A DNA stretch of 64,000 bases from Dysosmobacter welbionis (GCF_005121165.3 NZ_CP034413.3:1364001-1428000); one strand, 5' to 3'. Counted from the stretch's first letter, positions 18,734 to 27,973 are shown. Numbers and translations: made by a program. The notes: generated by a model from the letters alone, not told the origin.

Positions 18734-19246
18734 ATGGTTCTTTTGATTACCGGCGCCTCGCACACAGGCAAAACCCTGCTGGCCCAGAGACTTCTTCAGA
18801 CATACCGCTGTCCCTGTCTCTCCATGGATCTTCTGAAAATGGGACTTATCCGAAGCGGCAACACCCGCCTCACGCCGGAGGATGACCAGGAGCTGGAGTC
18901 CTATCTGTGGCCGATTGTGCGGGAGATCATCAAAACCGCCATTGAAAACCGCCAGGATCTGATCGTGGAGGGCTGTTATGTCCCCCCACGCTGGAGTCAG
19001 GACTTTACGCCGTCCTATCTCCGGGAAATCCGCTTTTGCTGCCTTGTGATGACCAAGGCATATATCGAGACCCATTTTGCAGACATACAAAAATATGCCT
19101 GTGCGGCAGAGCGGCGCATTGACGATTCCACCTGTACGAAAGAGACTCTCCTCCTGGATAACGCGCACTATCAGCAGATGTGCGAGACCTGGGGGTATCC
19201 CTGTATTCTGATCGATCAGGCGTACGAGGTGGATATCCCCCTGTGA
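18734..19246 (+). CDS. P-loop kinase/NTPase, unknown substrate
   Basis: 170 residues. Walker A is GASHTGKT near residue 7; CLSMDLLKMGL near 28 and DLIVEGCYVPPRW near 75 resemble the small zeta-toxin/adenylate-kinase-like P-loop kinases that phosphorylate small molecules. No specific family signature is clear. GAGAGGAGG lies about 11 bases before the ATG. It is a single gene divergent from folT and followed by a terminator. Functional naming beyond P-loop kinase would be speculation. Confidence 0.7.
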   Translation: MVLLITGASHTGKTLLAQRLLQTYRCPCLSMDLLKMGLIRSGNTRLTPEDDQELESYLWPIVREIIKTAIENRQDLIVEGCYVPPRWSQDFTPSYLREIRFCCLVMTKAYIETHFADIQKYACAAERRIDDSTCTKETLLLDNAHYQQMCETWGYPCILIDQAYEVDIPL

Positions 19247-19284
19247 AAAAACGATCCCGGCCCTTTCGGCCGGGATCGTTTTTT
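19246..19284. terminator. Strong bidirectional terminator
   Basis: A 17-bp perfect stem (19246-19262 with 19268-19284), A-rich on the left and T-rich on the right, separates the P-loop kinase gene from the convergent rnf operon. Confidence 0.85.
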
Positions 19285-19297
19285 CACTTACTCTACG

Positions 19298-20191
19298 TTA
19301 CTGGGCAGCGCCAGCGGTCTCCGCAGCCTTCGCGGCAGCGGCCTTCTCCGCCTGGGCCTTCTTGATGGCCTTGTACTTCTCCTTCTCCTCCGCGGTGGCG
19401 ATGGGAAGGATGGCGTCCCGCGGGCAGACCTTGGTGCAGAGCTTGCAGCCCACGCACTTGTCGTAGTCGATGACAGCCACGCCGTTCACCACATGAATGG
19501 CGTCCTTCTTGCACTCCTTCTGGCACAGGCCGCAGCCGATGCAGGAGTGAGTGCAGACGCTCATGGCAGCCTTGCCCTTGTCCTGGTTGGCGCAGGCCAC
19601 GTGGACCTTCTTGGACACAGGGACCTCCGTGATCAGATGGCGGGGGCAGGCCTTGGCGCAGGCCATGCAGTCGGTGCACTTGTCCGGGTCCACCACGGCG
19701 GCGCCGTTGGGACCGATGGACATGGCGCCGAACTGGCAGGCGGACACGCAGGAGCCGAAGCCCAGACAGCCGAACTGGCACTCCAGGGGACCACCGGCCA
19801 CCTTGGTGGCGGACAGGCAGTCCTTCACACCGACGTACTCATAACGCTTGGCGGCGTTGGTGCCGCCGTTGCAGCGGACAAAAGCCACCTTCCGCTCACC
19901 GGAGGGAGCCTCCTGGCCCATGATCTTTGCGATGGCGGCAGCATTCTCCGCGCCGGCAGGGGCGCACGCATTCACCGGAGCCGTGCCCGCCAGGATGGCG
20001 GCGGCACAGCCGGCGCAGCCGGGGAAGCCGCAGCCGCCGCAGTTGGCGCCGGCCAGATGGCTGAGGATTTCCTCTTCCCGGGGGTCCTTCTTTACCTCAA
20101 AGACCTTGGAGGCTACTGCCAAGATGAAGCCGAACACGGCGCCGAGGACAGCCAGCACCACAACGGCAGCAATGACATTTCCGATATCCAT
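19298..20191 (-). CDS. rnfB: Rnf complex subunit RnfB
   Basis: 297 residues. An N-terminal membrane helix (residues 3-28) anchors a cytoplasmic iron-sulfur protein: a first cluster motif CGGCGFPGCAGC, then CQFGCLGFGSC, and ferredoxin-type motifs CTDCMACAKACP, CIGCGLCQKECK and CVGCKLCTKVCP. RnfB is the entry point for electrons from reduced ferredoxin. The last 35 residues are a low-complexity Lys/Ala tail common in clostridial RnfB. It is the last gene of rnfCDGEAB, 17 bases after rnfA. Confidence 0.96.
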   Translation of the reverse strand: MDIGNVIAAVVVLAVLGAVFGFILAVASKVFEVKKDPREEEILSHLAGANCGGCGFPGCAGCAAAILAGTAPVNACAPAGAENAAAIAKIMGQEAPSGERKVAFVRCNGGTNAAKRYEYVGVKDCLSATKVAGGPLECQFGCLGFGSCVSACQFGAMSIGPNGAAVVDPDKCTDCMACAKACPRHLITEVPVSKKVHVACANQDKGKAAMSVCTHSCIGCGLCQKECKKDAIHVVNGVAVIDYDKCVGCKLCTKVCPRDAILPIATAEEKEKYKAIKKAQAEKAAAAKAAETAGAAQ

Positions 20192-20208
20192 TTTCCTCTT
20201 GCCTCCTC

Positions 20209-20799
20209 TTACCAGACCTTCAAACCGGAGAAGCCCATAAACGCCAGGGCCATCAGACCAGCGGTGACCAGGGCGATGGGAAAGCCCTCAAACGCCTTGG
20301 GATAGTCCGCAAACACCAGCCGCTCCCGAATGCTGGCGAACAGCACGATGGCCAGCAGGAAGCCCAGGCCGCCGGTGATGCCGTAAACTACGGAGGAGAT
20401 GAAGTTATAGTTGTTCTGCACGTTCAGCAGCACCACACCCAGTACGGCGCAGTTGGTGGTAATCAGGGGCAGATACACACCCAGAGCCGTGTACAGAGAC
20501 GGCATGGATTTCTGTAAAAACATCTCCACGAACTGGACCAGGGATGCGATGACCAGAATGAAGGTCACGGTCTGCATATACTCCAGTCCAAAGCGAACCA
20601 GGACGAACTCGTTGACCGCATAGCACACGGCGGAAGCCAGTCCCATGACGAACGTCACAGCGATGCCCATGCCCACAGCGGTGTCCACCTTCTTGGAAAC
20701 ACCCAGGAAGGGGCAGATGCCTAAGAACTGGGAGAAGATGAAGTTGTTTGCCAGAATGGCACCCAGCGTAATTGCCAGGAGTTCATAGATTTGATCCAT
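20209..20799 (-). CDS. rnfA: Rnf complex subunit RnfA
   Basis: 196 residues, six membrane helices, with the typical ANNFIFSQFLGICPFLGVSK in the first helix pair and ITTNCAVLGV in the second half. RnfA and RnfE form the inverted membrane pair that holds an intramembrane iron-sulfur centre. Its ATG overlaps the rnfE stop as TAATG. Confidence 0.96.
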   Translation of the reverse strand: MDQIYELLAITLGAILANNFIFSQFLGICPFLGVSKKVDTAVGMGIAVTFVMGLASAVCYAVNEFVLVRFGLEYMQTVTFILVIASLVQFVEMFLQKSMPSLYTALGVYLPLITTNCAVLGVVLLNVQNNYNFISSVVYGITGGLGFLLAIVLFASIRERLVFADYPKAFEGFPIALVTAGLMALAFMGFSGLKVW

Positions 20800-21434
20800 T
20801 ATTTGCTCTCCTCCTTATTTTTCTTAGGTCTGGACAGCGCCCACTGCATCAGGGCAATGAGGCAGCCCAGCACCAGGAAGCCGCCGACGGGCAGGGTCAG
20901 CATGCCGATGGGGAACTGCTCCGGCAGGATCTGAATACCATCGCCGCCGTTGAGGATACCGCCGCCGAAGGTGCCGGCGCCCAGAAACTCACGGATGATG
21001 CACATAACCATCAGCACCACAGTGTAGCCAAAGCCCTGGAAGATACCGTCCCAGAAGGAAGCGGCCACACCGTTCTTGTAGGAGAAGGACTCCGCCCGGC
21101 CCAGGATGATGCAGTTCACCACGATCAGGGGGATGAACACGCCCAGCGACTCGGACAGGGCCGGAACGAATGCCTGGATCAGCAGATCCACGCAGGTCAC
21201 GAAGCCAGCGATCACCACAATGAACATGGCGATACGGATCTTGTCCGGCACGATCTTGCGGATAGCCGCGATGATGACATTGGAAAGGGTCAGGATGACG
21301 GTGACCGCCACGCCCATGCCCAGGCCGTTGAAGAACGAGGTGGTGATGGCCATGGTGGAACACATGCCCAGCACCTGCACCAGCACAGGGTTGTTGGTGA
21401 TCAGTCCCTCTTTGAACTGTTTGCCTAAATTCAT
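20799..21434 (-). CDS. rnfE: Rnf complex subunit RnfE
   Basis: 211 residues, homologous to RnfA: NNPVLVQVLGMCSTMAIT in the first helices and VNCIILGRAESF in the centre are diagnostic. It has a Lys-rich cytoplasmic end (SRPKKNKEESK). It acts with RnfA in moving electrons across the membrane interior. It lies between rnfG and rnfA. Confidence 0.96.
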   Translation of the reverse strand: MNLGKQFKEGLITNNPVLVQVLGMCSTMAITTSFFNGLGMGVAVTVILTLSNVIIAAIRKIVPDKIRIAMFIVVIAGFVTCVDLLIQAFVPALSESLGVFIPLIVVNCIILGRAESFSYKNGVAASFWDGIFQGFGYTVVLMVMCIIREFLGAGTFGGGILNGGDGIQILPEQFPIGMLTLPVGGFLVLGCLIALMQWALSRPKKNKEESK

Positions 21435-21451
21435 GAATTGCTCCTCCCTTC

Positions 21452-22084
21452 TCAGCCCATGGCAGCCACGGCAGCCAGCGCCGCATTCACGCCGGCAGTC
21501 ACACCCTTGGTGGAGACGGTGGCGCCGGTGATGGCGTCCACGTTAGTGCCCACCGTCAGAGTGCCGTCCGCCGCGCTCTTGCCGATAAACTGGTCCAGCA
21601 CACCCACGCCGGAGGCGGTGGGTTCGTTGCCCACGACCTTCGTGCCGATGCCGGAGGTCTCAGAGTGGTTGACGACAGAAACGCCAGTGACGGCGCCTTC
21701 CGCGTCCACGCCCACCATCATTTCAATGCTGCCCTGGGAGCCGGAGGCGGTGACCTTTACGGCATAGCCGGCGGCCTCGCCGTTCACCTGGACCTCGTAC
21801 ATCTCGTTCAGGGTGCCGCCGGCAGCTGTGGCCGCAGCGGTCATGTCGCCAGACAGTTCCAGCGCGTCGGAGAAGGTGGTGTTGTCCGGATCGGACACCA
21901 CGGCCAGCATGGCCGCTTCAGTCTTCTGCTGGTTGATCTCAGCGATGGGGCCGGCCGTCACACCGTTGACCAGACCCAGCAGCAGTGCCACGATCAGGCA
22001 GGTCCCCAGCAGGGTCACAGTCAGCTTTACGATGTACTTGGGGTCCATATCAATCTTTTCTTTGGTCTTGACTTCGTTGCTCAT
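21452..22084 (-). CDS. rnfG: Rnf complex subunit RnfG (flavoprotein)
   Basis: 210 residues. One N-terminal membrane helix (about 17-38), then an extracytoplasmic FMN-binding domain with HSETSGIGTKV and, near the C-terminus, DAITGATVSTKGV, whose TGAT Thr is the covalent FMN attachment site placed by ApbE. The start overlaps the rnfD stop as ATGA. No apbE gene is in the window. Confidence 0.95.
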   Translation of the reverse strand: MSNEVKTKEKIDMDPKYIVKLTVTLLGTCLIVALLLGLVNGVTAGPIAEINQQKTEAAMLAVVSDPDNTTFSDALELSGDMTAAATAAGGTLNEMYEVQVNGEAAGYAVKVTASGSQGSIEMMVGVDAEGAVTGVSVVNHSETSGIGTKVVGNEPTASGVGVLDQFIGKSAADGTLTVGTNVDAITGATVSTKGVTAGVNAALAAVAAMG

Positions 22085-23103
22085 TTCGCAGCCGCCTCCT
22101 TGTTAGCGGATTTCACAACGCCGAAGCGAGAGGGCTTCACAGCCTTGTCGATCAGCGCCACTACCAGGTTCATAATCATGATGGAGTAGCACACGCCCTC
22201 GGGATAGGAGCCGAAGTAGCGGATGAACACCGTCAGCAGGCCGCAGCCCAGGCCGAAGATCAGCTGGCCGGTCTTGGTGACGGGGGAGGTGGTGTAGTCA
22301 GTGGCCATGAAGAAGGCACCCAGCATCAGGCCGCCGCCGAAGATGCTGTACAGCATGAACTGCAGATTGTCGGCGCCGCCCTTGGGGAACAGGAAGGTCA
22401 GCACGGCCACGGTGGCGATGTAGGCCGCGGGGGTCTGCCAGCTGATGACCTTGCGCCAGATCAGATACGCTCCGCCCACGATCAGCAGCAGGGCGGAGAT
22501 CTCGCCCAGGGAGCCGCCGATATTGCCCAGGAACATATCCGTCACGCTGTACTGGCTGGTGAGGCCGGCCATGTCGCCGGTCTTCATATAGGCCAGAGGC
22601 GTGGCAGCGGTAACCACGTCGGCAGTGCCGGCCAGGGGCACCCAGCCGGCCTGGGGATCCGCCCAGGCGCCGCTCATGGTGCCGGCATAGCTGGCCACCA
22701 GGGCGGCACGGCCCGCCAGCGCGGGGTTGACGAAGTTCTTGCCGATGCCGCCGAACAGCTGCTTGACCACCACGATGGCGAAGAAGTCGCCCACCAGGAT
22801 CATCCAGTAGGGCATGTTCACCGGGCACACGAACGCCAGCAGGATGCCGGTAACCGCGGCGGAGAGATCGTTCACGGACTGGGGCTTCTTCATGAGCTTG
22901 CGATAGCCCCACTCAAAGAACATGCAGCCCACCACGGACACGGCAGTCAGAGTCAGGGCCCGGAAGCCGAACTTCACAATGGCCCAGATCAGGGCGGGCA
23001 TCATGGCGATGATAACATCCAGCATGATGGAGCGGGTGTTCTCCGCCGCCCGGATGTGGGGAGAAGAAGTGGCAATCAGTTTGAGATTCTTGTAGTCAGT
23101 CAT
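22081..23103 (-). CDS. rnfD: Rnf complex subunit RnfD
   Basis: 340 residues, about ten membrane helices. Signature pieces are SSPHIRAAENTRSIMLDVIIA at the start and GGIGKNFVNPALAGRAAL in the middle. The covalent FMN site normally reads SGAT; here the corresponding loop is VTAATPLAYMK, so the Thr is kept but the preceding Gly is Ala. It carries electrons between RnfC and RnfG. Both ends overlap neighbours by four bases. Confidence 0.95.
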   Translation of the reverse strand: MTDYKNLKLIATSSPHIRAAENTRSIMLDVIIAMMPALIWAIVKFGFRALTLTAVSVVGCMFFEWGYRKLMKKPQSVNDLSAAVTGILLAFVCPVNMPYWMILVGDFFAIVVVKQLFGGIGKNFVNPALAGRAALVASYAGTMSGAWADPQAGWVPLAGTADVVTAATPLAYMKTGDMAGLTSQYSVTDMFLGNIGGSLGEISALLLIVGGAYLIWRKVISWQTPAAYIATVAVLTFLFPKGGADNLQFMLYSIFGGGLMLGAFFMATDYTTSPVTKTGQLIFGLGCGLLTVFIRYFGSYPEGVCYSIMIMNLVVALIDKAVKPSRFGVVKSANKEAAAK

Positions 23104-24472
23104 TTCGCAGCGGCCTCCTTTGCTTCTTCGGCCTTTTTCTTTGCCTCGGCGGCAGCCCGGTCAGCGGCCGCCTTGTCCTTCACCAGCTGCTTGCCGGTTT
23201 TGAACATATGGGTCAGGTGCATCCGGGCCGGGCAGATGTAGGAGCAGGCGCCGCACTCCATGCAGTCCATGATGTGGGCGTCATTCAGCTCCTCCACCAT
23301 GCCCTTGGAGGCATACTGGTACATGAACAGGGGCTCCAGGTGCATCGGGCAGACGGACACGCACTTGCCGCAGCGGATGCACTGGGGATTCTCCACGGTC
23401 TTCTCCTCGTTCTCGCAGAAGGCCAGGATGGCGCCGGTGCCCTTGGCCACGGAGATGTCCGCGGTGTACTGGGCCATGCCCATCATGGGGCCGCCGGCGA
23501 TCAGTTTGTATGTACCGTCCTTCAGGCCGCCGCAGGCGTCCAACAGGCTGGAGACGGGGGTGCCGATGGGGCACTCCAAGTTCTTGGGCTCCACCACGCC
23601 GGAGCCGGAGACGGTGACGATCTTGCGCACCACGGGCATACCGGTGGTCAGGGCCCGGTAGATGGCGCATGTGGTGTTGATGTTGAATACGGCGCAGCCG
23701 ATATCGGCGGGCAGTCCGCCGGGGGCACCTGGCGGCCGGTGATGGCCTGGCAGAGCTGTTTCTCACCGCCCTGGGGGTAGCGGCAGCGCAGGGGCTCCAC
23801 CACCACGGGGGCCTTCTGCTCGGCAATGACCTTGTTCATGGCGTCGATGCCGTTGCGCTTGTTGTCCTCCACGCCGATGACGACCTTGTCCACGCCGAAC
23901 ATCTTGGCCAGGAACTTGGCGCCGCCAATGATCTCCTCGGGCCGCTCCAGCATGGTGCGGTGGTCGCCCGTGATGTAGGGCTCGCACTCCGCGCCATTGA
24001 TGATGACGGTGTTCACCTTGCCGATGCCGCTGGTGATCTTCACGTGGGTGGGGAACGTAGCGCCGCCCATGCCGACGATGCCGGCGTTCTTGACGATCTC
24101 CACCATCTCCTCCACGCTGAGGGCATTGGGATCCGCGGGGGCCTGGACCTCTTCGCTCACCTCGTCCTGCATGTCGTTTTCAATGACCACAGACGTGATG
24201 TTGCCGCCCATGGAATAGGGGCGGGGTTCCACTGCCTTCACCGTGCCGGAAACGCTGGCGTGGATCGGGGCGCCCAATCCGTGGAATTCGCCGATCTTCT
24301 GGCCCACCTTCACGTGGTCCCCGGCCTTGACCAGGGGCGTGCAGGGCGCGCCAAAGTGCATCGACATGGGGATGACCACAACAGCCGGCGGAGCCAGCTG
24401 CTCGATGGCCTTTTCATTGGTTGCGGCCTTCATATCATGGGGATGAACGCCGCCAAAGAAAGCTTGTGCCAT
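23100..24472 (-). CDS. rnfC: Rnf complex subunit RnfC (frame broken near 23723)
   Basis: 457 residues after adding one C to the run at 23721-23725, which restores GRQVPPGGLPADIGCAVFN. The start MAQAFFGGVHPHDMK (24472) has GAGGTGA upstream. Visible are the biotinyl-lipoyl-like N-terminal region, the GIVGMGGATFPTHVK NADH/FMN loop and INGAECEPYITGDHR, and two ferredoxin clusters, CIRCGKCVSVCPMHL and CMECGACSYICPARM. RnfC is the peripheral NAD-reducing subunit. The Lys/Ala-rich tail resembles that of RnfB. First gene of the operon. Confidence 0.95.
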
Positions 24473-24586
24473 TGTCTTCACCTCATTTTTACTCCTTGAT
24501 AGTCGGCCCGGGCAGGAGGGCACGGCCCCTCCCCTTCCCAAGAGAGGGGGTCTCCAGGCAGGCGACACTATCACATACTGCGCCTC

Positions 24587-24615
24587 ATTCTACACCTATT
24601 TTTGAAAAATGTCCA
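24587..24615 (-). promoter_or_regulatory. Promoter of the rnf operon
   Basis: Minus strand TGGACA (24610-24615), 17 bases, TAGAAT (24587-24592), giving a leader of roughly 110 bases before rnfC. Confidence 0.65.
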
Positions 24616-24725
24616 GACTGTGAACGACAACTTTTGAAAAAAATATGCTTCTTTATACAGAATCTTTGCAACTTTTCACACGTTTTATCCAGTTCTGTCA
24701 TTCCCTCCCATTTTTACGCCGTCTC

Positions 24726-24754
24726 TTGTTATTTCAGAAGAAACATGATATGCT
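24726..24754 (+). promoter_or_regulatory. Promoter of the DUF975 gene
   Basis: TTGTTA (24726-24731), 17 bases, TATGCT (24749-24754), about 60 bases before the start codon. Confidence 0.5.
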
Positions 24755-24816
24755 TGGTGATACGGGTCCGGCTCCGGCCGCCCCATTTTCAAATTATCTG
24801 GAGGCCAAGACATATT

Positions 24817-25641
24817 ATGATGGCACAACTGATCGACCGAAAGCATCTGAAGCAGGAGATGAAGGAGCTGCTGCGCTCCGCCCAGGTCAGCCCCCGCGGG
24901 ATGACCTGCCTGTACCTGGCCCTGGTGCTGGTGCTGAACCTGGCGGACAGCTTCATGGGTCTTATGAATCCGGGCCTGCTGGGCACCTTCATCTCCATCC
25001 TCACCGGCCTGATGAGCATGGTCCTGGCCTCCGGCTTCGTGATGTACTGCATGGCCATCCGCCGGGGCGAGCGGGCGGAATACCTGACGCTGTTCGACGG
25101 GTTCTCCTTTGTGGGCAAGGTCATCCTGCTGAACATCGTGATCTACCTCTTCACGTTCTTCTGGTCACTGCTGTTCGTCATTCCAGGCATCATCGCCGCC
25201 TACCGCTACCGCTTCGCCCTGTACAACCTCTATGAGAACCCCGGCATCGGGGTGATGGAGGCCCTGAACATGAGCAAGCAGCAGACTCTTGGCTACAAGG
25301 GGCAGCTGTTCATGCTGGATCTGAGCTATATCGGCTGGCTCCTCCTGGCGTCCCTCACCTCCGTCGTGCAGACGGGCTATATCTACGCCTGCATTTTCCA
25401 GGACCCCGGCTACTATTTGGCGAACCCCGCCCAGGTCTATGCCATCACCCTGCCCATGCCCGTAGGATTGCAGGTGGTGCTGGGCTGTGTCTGGCCGCTG
25501 CTGGTGGCGTTGTTCTACCTACCGGTCTACCAGTGCACGGAGCTTGGCTATTTTGACACCGCCAAGCACACTTCCGGCGTGGGAGAGGGCGCGGCCCCCA
25601 AGGATCCCGGCAGCTTTGACAGCGGCTGGGGAGGCTTCTGA
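24817..25641 (+). CDS. DUF975 family integral membrane protein
   Basis: 274 residues, five or six membrane helices. After a charged start (IDRKHLKQEMKELLRSAQ) come the family-typical loop YLTLFDGFSFVGKVILLNI and FVIPGIIAAYRYRFALYNLYENP, then ALNMSKQQTLGYKGQLFMLDLSYIGW (shown in parts), which define DUF975 (PF06161), of unknown function. I start at ATGATG (24817), following GGAGG; the frame is open far upstream but that part overlaps rnfC antisense and is not coding. It ends in a Ser/Gly-rich tail and is followed by a terminator. Confidence 0.82.
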   Translation: MMAQLIDRKHLKQEMKELLRSAQVSPRGMTCLYLALVLVLNLADSFMGLMNPGLLGTFISILTGLMSMVLASGFVMYCMAIRRGERAEYLTLFDGFSFVGKVILLNIVIYLFTFFWSLLFVIPGIIAAYRYRFALYNLYENPGIGVMEALNMSKQQTLGYKGQLFMLDLSYIGWLLLASLTSVVQTGYIYACIFQDPGYYLANPAQVYAITLPMPVGLQVVLGCVWPLLVALFYLPVYQCTELGYFDTAKHTSGVGEGAAPKDPGSFDSGWGGF

Positions 25642-25661
25642 GCGCCCCATTAAGCCTACAA

Positions 25662-25693
25662 GCCCCCGGCGGGTTTTAGAACCCGCTGGGGGC
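25662..25693 (+). terminator. Terminator after the DUF975 gene
   Basis: A long stem with one bulge (25662-25675 with 25680-25693) followed by TCTCTTT. Confidence 0.75.
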
Positions 25694-25819
25694 CTCTCTT
25701 TCAGGAGACCTCGCCTGCGGGCCGGGCCGGGGGCTCTGCGCCATCCGGCCTCCTTCCGGGGTCCGCCTCCGCGCCAAGGGCCCCCTCCACAAGCATCTTT
25801 CAGATTCTCCCTCAGACGC

Positions 25820-25860
25820 AAAGCTCCCCCGGCGGGCCAAAGGCCCGCCGGGGGAGCTTT
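25820..25860 (-). terminator. Terminator after the ECF S-component gene
   Basis: A perfect 19-bp stem (25820-25838 with 25842-25860) with loop AAA, just past the stop at 25878 on the minus strand. The 125 bases on its left hold nothing recognisable. Confidence 0.75.
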
Positions 25861-25877
25861 CTTCCATGTTGCGGGGA

Positions 25878-26429
25878 TCACAGCCGGGGGAACTCCCGCC
25901 GGACGTAGGCGCTGCGGCCCAGAGCCGCCGCCAGCAGTGTGGAGGCGGCGATGCCGAAGGCAGCCTGCACCAGATTGCTGGGGATACCTGCCGCGGCACC
26001 AGCCGCGCTCCCCAGCAGCAGGGCGTCGTACAGCCAGTAGCCCACCACCATGGGCAGCTCTCCCATGATGCCGCAGGCCGCAAGGCCCAGGGGACCCCGT
26101 CCCTTTCCGAACGCCTGATGGCACGCGGCCGCCAAAGCCGCCATCCCTGCCTTGATGACCAGGGTAGCGGGTGCGTAGATGGGCGAGCCCAGCAGCACAT
26201 CCGCCAGGGCCGGGCCGATGCTGCCCGCCAGGGCGCCCCAGGCTGGCCCCAGCAGATATCCGCCCAGCAGCACCACCGTGTCCCCCAGGTTCATGTAGCC
26301 GCCGGTGGGGGACGGCACCTTCACCACCATAGTGGCCACGCAGGCCAGCGCCGCAAAGGCCGCCGCCATCACGACCATCCGTGTCCGCTGGAAGGTCTTG
26401 GCCGTCTCCTGCTCCGCTGTCTTCTCCAT
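25878..26429 (-). CDS. ECF transporter S component (possible vitamin B6 type)
   Basis: 183 residues, six hydrophobic helices. KVPSPTGGYMNLGDTVVLLG and GPAWGALAGSIGPALADVLLG are typical of ECF substrate-binding S components. AAGGAGAAGAGG precedes the ATG at 26429; the ATG at 26468 has no ribosome site. The gene is divergent from a PdxR/MocR-type regulator, and PdxR proteins control pyridoxal supply genes, so pyridoxal or pyridoxine is the likeliest ligand (inference). Other S-component ligands such as thiamine precursors remain possible. No EcfAAT genes nearby. Confidence 0.75.
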   Translation of the reverse strand: MEKTAEQETAKTFQRTRMVVMAAAFAALACVATMVVKVPSPTGGYMNLGDTVVLLGGYLLGPAWGALAGSIGPALADVLLGSPIYAPATLVIKAGMAALAAACHQAFGKGRGPLGLAACGIMGELPMVVGYWLYDALLLGSAAGAAAGIPSNLVQAAFGIAASTLLAAALGRSAYVRREFPRL

Positions 26430-26474
26430 ATCCTCTTCTCCTTCCGGCGGGGCCGTCTCGCGCCCCATTTGCTG

Positions 26475-26503
26475 TTGCCATCATAGAACAAATATGATAT
26501 GAT
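26475..26503 (+). promoter_or_regulatory. Promoter and likely operator of pdxR-like gene
   Basis: TTGCCA (26475-26480), 17 bases, TATGAT (26498-26503). The region also carries repeated ATGATATGAT/ATCATA half-sites that could bind the divergent regulator. Confidence 0.6.
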
Positions 26504-26552
26504 TAAAAGCGTCAATTTCTGAATTTTTTATCAGGTCAGATGGAGGAAGCCC

Positions 26553-27944
26553 ATGCGTACCTACGCCCTGGAAAACCGCGGCAGAGCGCCGCTGTATGAA
26601 TACCTGTACCGCTGCATCCGGGGGGACATCCTGGACGGCACCCTGACGGCCGGGGAGCGGCTGCCCTCCAAGCGGGCCCTGGCGGAGCACCTGCACATCT
26701 CCGTCATGACGGTGGAGGGGGCCTACCAGCAGCTGGAGGCGGAGGGCTATGTGTACACCCAGCCCAAACGGGGCTTTTTTGTGGCGGAGGTGGAGCGGCC
26801 CCGGCCTGCCGTCCCCGCTCCTCCGGCTCCTGAGGCGCCGCCGGAGGCCCCGGTCTGGCGGCTGGATCTGAAGAGCAACCAGGTGGACGCCAGCCGCTTC
26901 CCCGCGGCGGCCTGGGCCCGTCTGACCCGGCAGGTGCTGTCCGAGGACGGGGAAGCCCTGCTGCGCCCAGTGCCCCACCAGGGGCTGCCCGCCCTGCGGC
27001 AGGCCATCGCCCGGGACCTGCGGGAGTATAAGGGCATGGCTGTGCCGCCGGAGCAGATCGTGGTGGGGGCCGGGGCGGAGTACCTGTATCTGCTGCTGGC
27101 TCAGCTGCTGGGACGGGAGGCCGTCTTTGCCGTGGAGGATCCGGGCTATCCCAAAATCCGCCAGGTGTACGGCAAGTGCGGCGCGGCTTGCCGCCCGGTG
27201 CCCCTGGACGGCCAGGGCGTTCCCCCGGAGGCCCTGGAGGCGGCGGGAGCCAGTGTGGTCCATCTCTCTCCCGCCCACCACTATCCCACCGGACTGGTGA
27301 CACCCATCGGCCGGCGGCAGGCCCTGCTCCGCTGGGCTGAGAAGGCTGGAGGCATCATCATCGAGGATGACTATGACAGCGAGTTCCGCTTTACAGGCCG
27401 TCCCATTCCCACCCTCCAGAGTATCGACACCGCCGGGCGGGTGGTATACATGAACACCTTCTCCCAGACCATCTCCCCCTCCATGCGGGTGGGATTCATG
27501 GTGCTGCCGCCCCGCCTGCTGGAGCAGTACCGCCGGGAGCTGGATTTTTATTCCTGCACGGTGCCCGCCCTGGACCAGCACGTGCTGGCCCGGTTCCTGG
27601 ACCAGGGCCACTACGAGCAGCACCTGGCTCGGATGCGCAAGGAGTACCGCACCCGTCACGACGCGGTTCTGGCCTCCTTCCGGTCCAGCCCCTTCCGGAA
27701 CCGGATCACGATCTCGGAGCAGGGGGCGGGGCTCCACTTTCTCCTGCGGCTGGACACCCGGGAGAGCGACGGGGCCCTGCGGGACCGGGCTGCGGCCCTG
27801 GGCGTCCGGCTGGGCTTTCTCTCGGAGTACGCCGCCATCCCCTCCCCTGCCTACGCCCACACGCTGGTGGTGAACTATGCCGGCCTCAGCCCGGCGGCGC
27901 TGCCAGAGGCCATGGACCTGCTGGCGGAGATCTTCGGGGCCTGA
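26553..27944 (+). CDS. MocR/PdxR-type regulator (GntR winged helix plus aminotransferase-like domain)
   Basis: 463 residues. Residues 10-75 are a GntR winged helix (LPSKRALAEHLHISVMTVEGAY); from about 100 on it is a fold-type I aminotransferase-like domain with VGAGAEYLYLLLAQLLG, SPAHHYPTG and the PLP-nitrogen Asp in IIEDDYDSEFRF. At the position of the PLP-binding Lys (usual context TFSKTLAPSLRIGYM) the protein has NTFSQTISPSMRVGFM, i.e. Gln, so it may not form the internal aldimine. TGGAGG lies before the ATG. It is divergent from the ECF S component, which it probably regulates in response to pyridoxal phosphate. Confidence 0.85.
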   Translation: MRTYALENRGRAPLYEYLYRCIRGDILDGTLTAGERLPSKRALAEHLHISVMTVEGAYQQLEAEGYVYTQPKRGFFVAEVERPRPAVPAPPAPEAPPEAPVWRLDLKSNQVDASRFPAAAWARLTRQVLSEDGEALLRPVPHQGLPALRQAIARDLREYKGMAVPPEQIVVGAGAEYLYLLLAQLLGREAVFAVEDPGYPKIRQVYGKCGAACRPVPLDGQGVPPEALEAAGASVVHLSPAHHYPTGLVTPIGRRQALLRWAEKAGGIIIEDDYDSEFRFTGRPIPTLQSIDTAGRVVYMNTFSQTISPSMRVGFMVLPPRLLEQYRRELDFYSCTVPALDQHVLARFLDQGHYEQHLARMRKEYRTRHDAVLASFRSSPFRNRITISEQGAGLHFLLRLDTRESDGALRDRAAALGVRLGFLSEYAAIPSPAYAHTLVVNYAGLSPAALPEAMDLLAEIFGA

Positions 27945-27973
27945 TGCCTGCCGTCCACTCCCCCGCGCAAAAA

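Noticed and set aside
24421-24816. Upstream extension of the DUF975 frame
   Set aside because: It overlaps the rnfC start antisense and the rnf promoter region; the family begins at the ATG near 24817.
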